Origin: Bacteroidota bacterium
Lineage (GTDB): Bacteria > Bacteroidota > Bacteroidia > B-17B0 > Aurantibacillaceae
Reading direction: 5' to 3'
Assembly (NCBI GenBank): GCA_005800865.1
Contig: SYEI01000329.1
Coordinates: 1 to 5,166 of the forward strand
Length of the DNA stretch: 5,166 nt
The notes beneath the pieces are model-generated. The model did no database searches. It was not told the origin of the DNA and was given only the letters and a program-made list of their open reading frames with translations. Numbering within the stretch: position 1 is the first letter of the stretch; each line of letters begins with the position of its first letter. This document shows, piece after piece, positions 1 to 5,166 of the stretch. Position numbers and translations under genes: made by a program.

Positions 1-3000
1 GTGAATCGGCTATTGCTAAGTTCCCGAAATCGTATGGTGCTTTAGAATGTAAAAACACCTTAAATACCATTCACTCAAAATCGTTTAATTTAACCATTGA
101 AGAAGTTAATGAACCCAATAAACCATATAGAGCATTAGTGAGTTCTCAAAACATTAATAAAATTTATTTCAAAATTGTAAAAACTTCTAGTCAGGAGTTA
201 CGGGAGTTGTCGAGAAAAAAATACGGACAAGAATTATATGCAAAATATAAAACCTTTCCAGAGGTCACCACTTTCTCGCAAGATTTTATTGATGATGGTG
301 ATTATCAAAATCATTTAACGGAAATTAAATTACCTGAATTAGCAGTTGGTTATTATGTGATCTTAACTTCATTAAGCGAAGATTTTAAATACGCAAACAA
401 TATCACGGCTTATAGCACTTGTATAATGTCAGATTTGGCTTCAACAGAGAGAAGAAGAGATAATGGCTCTTATGACTTTTACACTTTACATCGTCAAACT
501 GGTGAAGCTTTAAAAAACATCACCGCTCAAGTATGGTACGAAAATTACGATTATAAAGTGAGAGAGTACGTTGTAAAAAAAGGGCCATCTTACAAAACAG
601 ATGATAAAGGTTTTTTAAACATTAGTTACGAAACCATCGAAAACAAAAGTTTCTTTATCGAATTTATTAATGGTAACGATCATTACTTTAACAACAACAG
701 CTACTATACTTATAAACCTTACGAGAAAAATTACACCGTTGTTAGCTCTCATATCTTTACAGATAGGGGAATTTATCGCCCTGGTCAAACGGTTTATTTC
801 AAATCTATTGTATTAGAATCCACTAATGGAAAGAACCATCAATTAAAGACAAATTACCCTGTTACGGTTACATTCTATGATGTAAACTATCAAGTGGTAA
901 GTTCATTGCCATTAGTGACAAATGAATTTGGAACAGTTAGCGGTTCGTTTACAGCACCGCAAAATGGACTAAACGGACAAATGCATATTACGGATGGACA
1001 TGGCAATGCATATATTTCAGTAGAAGATTATAAGCGTCCGAAATTTGAAACTGATTTTAATCCTGTAAAAGGCAGCTACAAAATTAATGATGAAGTTACT
1101 GTTACTGGTTTAGCAAAAGCTTATGCAGGAAATGTGATTGATGGCGCTAAAGTAGCCTACCGTGTGGTACGAAATGTAAATTATCCATATTGGTATTGGT
1201 GGTACAGACCTTATAATGTAGGTTCAACCGAAACTGAAATTACCAATGGAGAAATTACAAGTAATGATACAGGAACATACATTATTAAGTTTAAAGCTTT
1301 GCCTGACGAATCGGTTTCAAAAACAAGTTACGCTACCTACAATTATAAAGTAACAGCTGATGTCACCGATATTAATGGAGAAACCCATAGCACCGAAACA
1401 AATGTCACCGTTGGTTATCAAGCGTTACAATTAGCGGTTTCGAGTGATGCAATTGTTGAAGTGAATAATACAAAACCAATTTACATCACCACAAATAACT
1501 TAAATGGTGTTAAAGAAAATACGAAAGGAAATTTTGCCATCTACAAATTAAAACAACCTAATAAAGTTTTCAGAAGTCGTTTATGGCAACAAGCTGATAG
1601 ACATAGTTTAAGTAAAGAAGATTACTACACAACGTTTCCAAATGATTTGTATGCTGACGAAAACAATAAATACAAATGGGAAAAAGAAACTAAAGTATTA
1701 GATAAAGCCTTTGACACGGGCTTAAAAACTGATTATGATTTATCATCTGAATTCAAATCATTTAAACCAGGCGTGTATGTCATTGAAGCAAATTGTAAAG
1801 ATAAATTTGGAGAAGACATTAAAGCCTTTAGCTACATTACTGTATTTAATAAAAACAATAATGAAATTCCTGAACAAACAGCCGATTGGTTTTACTATCC
1901 TAAAACCATAGCCGAACCTGGAGAAAAGGTAAATTATATTTTAGCTTCTGGTTACAGCAATGTGAATTATTTATTTGAATTAGAACACCAAGGTAAATTG
2001 GTTAGTTCAAAAACACAGGAAGCTTCTATGAAAACTAATGAATTGCAAGTAGAAGAAATTCACAGAGGTAATTTTGCATTTCATACAAGCTTTATTAAAA
2101 ACAATCGCTTTTATTACCATAGCAGCATTGTAACAGTGCCATACACCAATAAAAAATTAGACATTGAGTTTGAAACCTTCCGTAATAAATTATTACCAGG
2201 ACAAGCTGAAGAATGGAAATTAATTTTAAAAGATAAAAAAGGCGAAAAAGCTGCTGCTGAAATGGTAGCAACCATGTACGATGCTTCTTTAGATGCATTT
2301 AGAGCAAACAATTGGTATTTTAATATTTTACAAAGTTATTATGCGCGTTTAAATTGGTCATCAAGAATTTCTCAAACGGTAAATTCAAACGAATTAAATA
2401 ATATTTCTGTGGATTACCATTCCTTACCTTCTCGTCAATATGATGCTTTAAATTATTTTGGTCTTGGTTTTTATAACAACAATAACTACTACAGAGGAGG
2501 CAAAGGATATTATGAAGAAGGAGATGGAGTTTCTATTGCAGCATCAGAGGCTCCAGGAGTTATTGCTGATGAAATGGCATCTGGTAAAACTAAGAGTGCT
2601 GCTGCTCCAAGAATGATGAAAAACATGGAGGAAAGTGAAAAGAAATCTGAAGATAAAGACAATAGAAATGTGAATGATGTGACCACCATTTCCGCTGGAG
2701 AAGCAATGAATGGGCAAGGTGGTGTTGGAAAAGAAAGAAACGACAGAACTAAATCAGCTGATTTATCTGCCGTAAAAGCACGTTCTAACTTCAATGAAAC
2801 AGCTTTTTTCTTCCCACAATTACAAACCAACGACAAAGGAGAGGTTGAAATTAAATTTACGGTTCCTGAAAGTTTAACTAAATGGAAAGTGATGGGCTTT
2901 GCTCATACCAAAGATTTAAAGTACGGTCAGTTTGAAAAAGAAGTAGTCACTCAAAAAGAATTAATGGTTCAACCAAATGCACCGCGTTTTTTCAGAGAAG

Positions 3001-5147
3001 GTGATAACATTACCTTCATCAGTAAAATATCAAACTTATCAGATAAAGATTTAACTGGTAATGCCGAATTAAAATTATATGATGCCTTAACCGATAAAGA
3101 AATATCTGCCAGCATGATAGAAGCCATGCATGGCAACTTCCCTACTATTGGCTTTAGAGAATTCACCGTTAAAAAAGGATTAAGTACTTATATCGAATGG
3201 AATTTACATATCCCAGAAGGATACTCGGCAATTAAATATAAAGTGGTAGCTAAAGCCAATAATTTTACGGACGGAGAAGAAACAGCAGTGCCTGTATTAA
3301 CCAATCGGATGTTAGTGACAGAGAGCATGCCAATGCCAATTAGAAGCAATCAAACCAAAGAATTTAATTTCACGAAGTTTACCAATCAAAATAATAATTC
3401 AAGTACTTTAAAAAATCATTCCTATACATTAGAGTTTACAGCTAATCCAGCTTGGTATGCGGTGCAAGCATTACCCTACTTAATGGAATATCCTTATGAA
3501 TGTGCCGAACAAACTTTTGCTCGTTATTACGCCAACAGCTTAGCAACGTATGTCGTAAATTCTAAACCAAAAATCAAAGCCATTTTTGATGCCTGGAAAA
3601 CAGCCAGTCCTGATGCCTTTTTATCAAACCTAGAAAAAAACCAAGAATTAAAAGCCCTTGTATTAGAAGAAACTCCTTGGGTATTACAATCAAAAAGTGA
3701 AAGCGAAAATAAAAAACGAGTTGGTTTATTATTCGACTTAAATAAAATGAGTAATGAACAAATTCAAGCCTTTAAAAAATTAAAGAAAAAACAATCTTCT
3801 AATGGTGGCTTTGTATGGTTTGATGGCGGACCAGACGATTGGTACATTTCTCAACATATTGTGACTGGTTTTTCTCACTTAGATAAGTTAGGCGTGATTA
3901 AAGCCAGAGAAAATGGTGAAGTTTGGAGCATGATTACTCAAGCTGTGGAGTATTGCGACAATCGTATGCGTGAAGAATATGAATGGGTAAAAAAACACAA
4001 TCCTAAATATAAAATAGAGAATCATTTGAGTTATATGGCGATTCAGTATTTATACATGCGCAGTAATTTTCAAGATATTAATTTAGATAAACGTAACAAA
4101 GAGCATTTTGAGTATTACAAAAAACAAGAACAAACTTACTGGCTGCAAAACAGCCGTTATATGCAAGGCATGATTGCTTTAAGTTTACATCGATATAAAG
4201 ATGCGACACTTCCAAAAAATATTTTAAAATCATTAAAAGAAAACAGCATCAATAGCGAAGAAATGGGTATGTATTGGAAAGAGAATTATGGTTACTCATG
4301 GTACGAAGCTCCAATTGAAATGCAAGCCTTAATGATTGAAGCCTTTGATGAAATTAATAACGATACTAAATCGGTAGATGATTTAAAAACATGGTTAGTA
4401 AAAAGTAAACAAACCCAACATTGGGGAACAACCCGTTCAACAACCGATGCCGTGTATGCTTTATTATTAAAAGGAACCGATTGGCTAGCAACAGAACCTA
4501 ATGTGGAAATCACTGTAGGCGACATAAAATTAGATCCTAAAAATGATAAATCATTAAACGCTGAACCTGGAACGGGTTACTTTAAAAAAGTATGGAATGC
4601 CTCTGATATTAAACCTGCAACGATGGGTAAAATTAAAGTAGAGAAAAAAGACGTGGGTGTAAGTTATGGCGCTATGTATTGGCAATACTTTGAGCAGTTA
4701 GATAAAATTACACCACACGAAACTCCTTTAAAATTGAAGAAACAATTGTTCCTACAAAAAAATACGGCTAGTGGCATTGTGATTGAACCAATTACAGAAA
4801 CTACCAAACTAAAACTAGGTGATAAAATAAAAGTAAGAATCGAATTACGTGTGGATAGAGATATGAGCTATGTGCACATGAAAGACATGCGCGCTTCAGG
4901 CTTTGAACCAACCAACGTGATGAGCGGATATAAATACCAAGATGGATTAGGTTATTATGAAAGCACCAGAGATGCGGCGACCAACTTCTTCTTCTCATAC
5001 TTAAATAAAGGAACGTATGTGTTTGAATATCCTTTAGTAGTGAACCATTATGGAGATTTTAGTAATGGTATTACTACTATTCAATGTATGTATTCTCCTG
5101 AATTCACTAGTCATAGCGAAGGCATCAGAGTGAAGGTGGGGAAATAG
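1..5147 (+). CDS. Alpha-2-macroglobulin family protein with CAEQ thioester, 5'-partial
   Basis: The first whole codon is at 3-5 and the frame stays open for 1714 codons to TAG at 5145-5147; the other two + frames close within the first 45 bases. Residue numbers here count from the GTG at 138 (45 more residues precede it). Visible landmarks in order: MG2 signature TDRGIYRPGQTVYFK (208-222), EDYKRPKFE (296-304), bait-region-domain motif MYDASLD (713-719), a low-complexity linker (785-881), A2M-core motif ETAFFFP (887-893), thioester CAEQ (1122-1125), helical thioester domain to about 1450, and a C-terminal domain with DMRASGFEP (from 1583) and MYSPEF (from 1651). Bacterial A2Ms are known as periplasmic, often lipid-anchored, protease traps. 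Here the N-terminus is missing, so export and anchoring are inferred only. Only six cysteines are visible. There is no internal frameshift. The layout matches Bacteroidetes members, which are often longer than 1800 residues, so a substantial N-terminal part probably lies upstream. Family assignment is firm; the physiological target is unknown. Confidence 0.96.
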   Translation, partial: ESAIAKFPKSYGALECKNTLNTIHSKSFNLTIEEVNEPNKPYRALVSSQNINKIYFKIVKTSSQELRELSRKKYGQELYAKYKTFPEVTTFSQDFIDDGDYQNHLTEIKLPELAVGYYVILTSLSEDFKYANNITAYSTCIMSDLASTERRRDNGSYDFYTLHRQTGEALKNITAQVWYENYDYKVREYVVKKGPSYKTDDKGFLNISYETIENKSFFIEFINGNDHYFNNNSYYTYKPYEKNYTVVSSHIFTDRGIYRPGQTVYFKSIVLESTNGKNHQLKTNYPVTVTFYDVNYQVVSSLPLVTNEFGTVSGSFTAPQNGLNGQMHITDGHGNAYISVEDYKRPKFETDFNPVKGSYKINDEVTVTGLAKAYAGNVIDGAKVAYRVVRNVNYPYWYWWYRPYNVGSTETEITNGEITSNDTGTYIIKFKALPDESVSKTSYATYNYKVTADVTDINGETHSTETNVTVGYQALQLAVSSDAIVEVNNTKPIYITTNNLNGVKENTKGNFAIYKLKQPNKVFRSRLWQQADRHSLSKEDYYTTFPNDLYADENNKYKWEKETKVLDKAFDTGLKTDYDLSSEFKSFKPGVYVIEANCKDKFGEDIKAFSYITVFNKNNNEIPEQTADWFYYPKTIAEPGEKVNYILASGYSNVNYLFELEHQGKLVSSKTQEASMKTNELQVEEIHRGNFAFHTSFIKNNRFYYHSSIVTVPYTNKKLDIEFETFRNKLLPGQAEEWKLILKDKKGEKAAAEMVATMYDASLDAFRANNWYFNILQSYYARLNWSSRISQTVNSNELNNISVDYHSLPSRQYDALNYFGLGFYNNNNYYRGGKGYYEEGDGVSIAASEAPGVIADEMASGKTKSAAAPRMMKNMEESEKKSEDKDNRNVNDVTTISAGEAMNGQGGVGKERNDRTKSADLSAVKARSNFNETAFFFPQLQTNDKGEVEIKFTVPESLTKWKVMGFAHTKDLKYGQFEKEVVTQKELMVQPNAPRFFREGDNITFISKISNLSDKDLTGNAELKLYDALTDKEISASMIEAMHGNFPTIGFREFTVKKGLSTYIEWNLHIPEGYSAIKYKVVAKANNFTDGEETAVPVLTNRMLVTESMPMPIRSNQTKEFNFTKFTNQNNNSSTLKNHSYTLEFTANPAWYAVQALPYLMEYPYECAEQTFARYYANSLATYVVNSKPKIKAIFDAWKTASPDAFLSNLEKNQELKALVLEETPWVLQSKSESENKKRVGLLFDLNKMSNEQIQAFKKLKKKQSSNGGFVWFDGGPDDWYISQHIVTGFSHLDKLGVIKARENGEVWSMITQAVEYCDNRMREEYEWVKKHNPKYKIENHLSYMAIQYLYMRSNFQDINLDKRNKEHFEYYKKQEQTYWLQNSRYMQGMIALSLHRYKDATLPKNILKSLKENSINSEEMGMYWKENYGYSWYEAPIEMQALMIEAFDEINNDTKSVDDLKTWLVKSKQTQHWGTTRSTTDAVYALLLKGTDWLATEPNVEITVGDIKLDPKNDKSLNAEPGTGYFKKVWNASDIKPATMGKIKVEKKDVGVSYGAMYWQYFEQLDKITPHETPLKLKKQLFLQKNTASGIVIEPITETTKLKLGDKIKVRIELRVDRDMSYVHMKDMRASGFEPTNVMSGYKYQDGLGYYESTRDAATNFFFSYLNKGTYVFEYPLVVNHYGDFSNGITTIQCMYSPEFTSHSEGIRVKVGK
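3..137 (+). other. N-terminal coding segment upstream of the apparent GTG start
   Basis: Translation of this stretch in the gene's frame gives 45 residues without a stop, including KFPKSYGALECK followed by TIHSKSFNLTIEEVNEPNKPYRALV. The first part reads like the last helix of a helical (TPR-like) N-terminal region. The second part leads directly into the first macroglobulin-like strand, NINKIYFKIVK. From memory of Bacteroidetes A2M proteins, a FP-S-GA helix followed by an E-V-P-N-P-LV strand is usual at this place. The segment is therefore protein, not a leader or promoter. No Shine-Dalgarno-like sequence lies at a useful distance before 138, although Bacteroidetes often lack one, so that alone decides little. 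Confidence 0.9.
99..740 (+). other. N-terminal macroglobulin-like beta domains (MG1-like region)
   Basis: The region is beta-rich, with alternating hydrophobic residues such as NKIYFKIVK and LPELAVGYYVILTS (the strand before the domain end). A second module begins at about YDFYTLHRQTGEALKNITAQVWYENY. That is the usual form of a beta-sandwich opening in which an exposed 'TG.AL.N..V' turn joins two strands. It ends in a Tyr/Asn-rich stretch just before the MG2 domain. Family knowledge places one or more MG domains here. The exact boundaries are estimates, because MG domains are weakly conserved in sequence. Confidence 0.6.
741..1019 (+). other. MG2 domain (A2M_N type)
   Basis: The motif TDRGIYRPGQTVYFK at 759-803 (residues 208-222) is the hallmark of the A2M_N/MG2 domain, matching the general form TDR-IYRPGQTV-FK. 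It is followed by TVTFYDVNYQVV, then TNEFGTVSGSFTAP, the strand-turn-strand that normally closes this domain. The domain is a structural part of the macroglobulin ring and has no catalytic role. The start of the next domain is marked by VEDYKRPKFE at 1020. Confidence 0.9.
1020..1880 (+). other. MG3-MG4 region with aromatic loop
   Basis: EDYKRPKFE (1023-1049) followed by YKINDEVTVTGLAKAYAGNVIDGAKVAYRV is the standard MG3 opening: 'EYKRPKFEV', then a 'G-A--Y-G--V-GA-V-Y-V' pair of strands. A Tyr/Trp cluster (1182-1214) sits in the loop after it. VTADVTDINGETHS then closes the domain. From about 1420 another beta domain runs to PGVYVIEANCKDKFGEDIKAFSYITVF. The stretch between about 1540 and 1700 is charged and hydrophilic and looks like an insertion or long loop. 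The domain split is by eye. Confidence 0.7.
1881..2489 (+). other. Bait-region-associated domain (A2M_BRD type, MG5-MG6)
   Basis: It starts at ADWFYYPKTIAEPGEKVNYIL, the form 'D-----K--Y-PGE-----' common at the beginning of this domain. It continues through FRNKLLPGQAEEWKLIL and ends with EMVATMYDASLDAF (2259-2300, residues 708-721). That last motif is very characteristic of bacterial A2Ms, where AE-L-A-MYDASLD precedes an aromatic-rich segment. After it the sequence becomes richer in Asn and Tyr (FYNNNNYY) and passes into the disordered linker. In the family this domain frames the protease bait. Confidence 0.85.
2490..2780 (+). other. Low-complexity charged linker, candidate bait region
   Basis: About 97 residues (785-881) have no recognisable fold. 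They open with RGGKGYYEEGDG, pass through an Ala/Ser-rich part (SIAASEAPGVIADEMAS), a basic Met-rich part (AAAPRMMKNM), a charged run of Glu/Lys/Asp, and a Gly-rich part (GEAMNGQGGVGKERND). Folded sequence resumes at VKARSNFNETAFFFP. The location, after the MYDASLD domain and before the PF00207-type core, corresponds to the bait region in well-studied A2Ms. The stretch has around fourteen Lys/Arg residues plus many small residues, so it would be cleavable by proteases of several specificities. Bait function is inferred from position and composition only. Confidence 0.65.
2781..3443 (+). other. A2M core domain (PF00207 type, MG7-MG8)
   Basis: ETAFFFPQLQTNDKGEVEIK begins at 2796 and runs into FTVPESLTKWKVMGFAHTKD (Trp of the motif at 2883, residue 916). 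This is the most conserved part of the family: 'ETA-F-P-L-TD--G-----FT-PE-LT-WK----AHT'. Next comes VQPNAPRFFREGDNITFISKI, the 'P-FLR-GD---------N' strand pair. The rest to about 3440 is beta-rich and leads into the thioester domain. The core links bait cleavage to thioester exposure in characterised homologues. Confidence 0.92.
3444..4490 (+). other. Thioester domain (alpha-helical toroid)
   Basis: It begins with NPAWYAVQALPYLMEYPYECAEQ and includes GGFVWFDGGPDDWYISQHIV (3804-3863), a helix-pair motif equivalent to the 'GGF-WW-GG--D-W-TAYV' of homologues. It then has GMYWKENYGYSWYEAPIEMQ and QHWGTTRSTTDAVYALLLKG (Trp at 4422). The repeated amphipathic helices and conserved aromatic caps fit the alpha/alpha toroid of A2M and complement thioester domains. 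The span of about 349 residues is near the size of known thioester domains. All core motifs are intact. Confidence 0.92.
3501..3512 (+). other. Thioester motif CAEQ
   Basis: Codons TGT GCC GAA CAA encode Cys1122-Ala-Glu-Gln1125, within YPYECAEQTFARYY. In A2Ms and complement C3/C4 the Cys and Gln side chains of C-x-E-Q form an internal thioester that captures the attacking protein covalently. Both residues are present, so the site should be able to form. Some bacterial A2Ms lack the motif, so its presence places this protein in the thioester-bearing group. Formation is not proven by sequence. Confidence 0.93.
4491..5144 (+). other. C-terminal beta domains ending in a bMG10-like domain
   Basis: The first part (to about 4770) is beta-rich: NVEITVGDIKL, GTGYFKKVW, then GAMYWQYFEQLDKI, the usual 'GA-YWQYFE-LD-I' exit from the thioester domain. 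The second part has KLGDKIKVRIELRVDRDMSYVHMKD, MRASGFEP (a variant of the common D-LPAGFEP form), YYESTRDAATNFFF, GTYVFEYPLVVNHYGDF and MYSPEF near the stop. This is the pattern of the bacterial C-terminal MG10 domain, equivalent in place to the receptor-binding domain of animal A2M. The protein ends naturally, with no sign of truncation. Confidence 0.82.
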
Positions 5148-5166
5148 TCATGCTGAACTTGTTTCA
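5148..5166. repeat. Left part of a probable short interspersed palindromic repeat
   Basis: The sequence TCATGCTGAACTTGTTTCA follows the stop codon directly; with the last base of TAG it reads GTCATGCTGAAC. I recall this phrase, usually continuing with GCATCT, as a frequent intergenic repeat in Bacteroidetes genomes. The visible part already contains TGAA (5154-5157) and TTCA (5163-5166) as complementary arms around a five-base loop. TGC at 5151-5153 would pair with a GCA just past the window edge. The element is cut by the window end, so its full length and copy number cannot be seen. It could also act as part of a transcription terminator or mRNA 3' stem. Confidence 0.55.

Noticed and set aside
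138..140. GTG as the start codon of the gene
   Set aside because: The same frame is open upstream to the window edge and encodes family-like sequence; no ribosome binding site is visible before it.
2095..2311. Two overlapping minus-strand open frames of 65-67 codons
   Set aside because: Both are short, overlap each other and lie antisense to the well-conserved MYDASLD region; neither product resembles a known protein.
2510..2836. 108-codon open frame on the minus strand
   Set aside because: It lies wholly antisense to the linker and core of the A2M gene, has a low-complexity Ser/Leu/Phe-rich product typical of the reverse complement of Glu/Lys/Ala-rich coding DNA, and has no recognisable domain.
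3855..3857. His1240, 118 residues after the thioester Cys, as the C3-like catalytic histidine
   Set aside because: The spacing is close to that in complement C3, but the surrounding DDWYISQHIV aligns better with the earlier TAYV helix of homologues, not with the catalytic-histidine segment.
4292..4998. Minus-strand open frames of 65-77 codons near the 3' end
   Set aside because: They are antisense to conserved thioester-domain and C-terminal sequence, with no start context or domain; shadows of the main gene.
5148..5166. Rho-independent terminator
   Set aside because: Only a weak partial stem is visible and there is no T-run inside the window; the interspersed-repeat reading explains the sequence better, though a terminator role past the edge is not excluded.
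1..5166. A previously undescribed multi-gene system
   Set aside because: One gene of a known family fills the window; there is no second gene, no CRISPR array, no transposase and no RNA gene to support it.

Overview
The window is almost entirely one very large gene on the + strand. It encodes a bacterial alpha-2-macroglobulin (A2M) family protein with an intact thioester motif (CAEQ). The reading frame is open from the first bases to the TAG at 5145-5147, with 1714 codons visible. The 5' end of the gene lies outside the window, so the signal peptide or lipobox, the start codon and the promoter cannot be seen. A GTG at 138 could be taken for a start, but it is almost certainly an internal valine codon.

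The DNA is clearly A+T-rich, with A/T-ending codons preferred. The protein has the A2M layout I associate with Bacteroidetes, especially Flavobacteriia: a helical N-terminal segment ending in a FPKSYGA-type motif, an aromatic WYWWYRP loop, MYDASLD, ETAFFFP, and a GMYW/PIEMQALMIEAF thioester-domain core. A marine or environmental flavobacterium is the best guess; species cannot be told.

Region by region: 1-137 is coding sequence continuing from upstream. About 100-740 holds the first macroglobulin-like beta domains. About 741-1019 is the MG2 domain with TDRGIYRPGQTVYFK. 1020-1880 holds further MG domains, including a Trp/Tyr-rich loop. 1881-2489 is the bait-region-associated domain. 2490-2780 is a low-complexity charged linker that is the best candidate for the protease bait. 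2781-3443 is the MG7/MG8-like A2M core. 3444-4490 is the alpha-helical thioester domain. 4491-5144 holds the C-terminal beta domains, ending in a bMG10-like receptor-binding-type domain. The last 19-20 bases (5147/5148-5166) look like the left part of a short interspersed repeat that abuts the stop codon.

Proposed role (family knowledge plus inference): a periplasmic or cell-surface protease trap. Cleavage of the bait would trigger a conformational change and expose the thioester, which then covalently captures the attacking protease. No second gene, RNA gene, CRISPR array or transposase is visible, and I found no evidence for an undescribed system. The points most worth checking are the missing N-terminus, the bait candidate and the 3' repeat.
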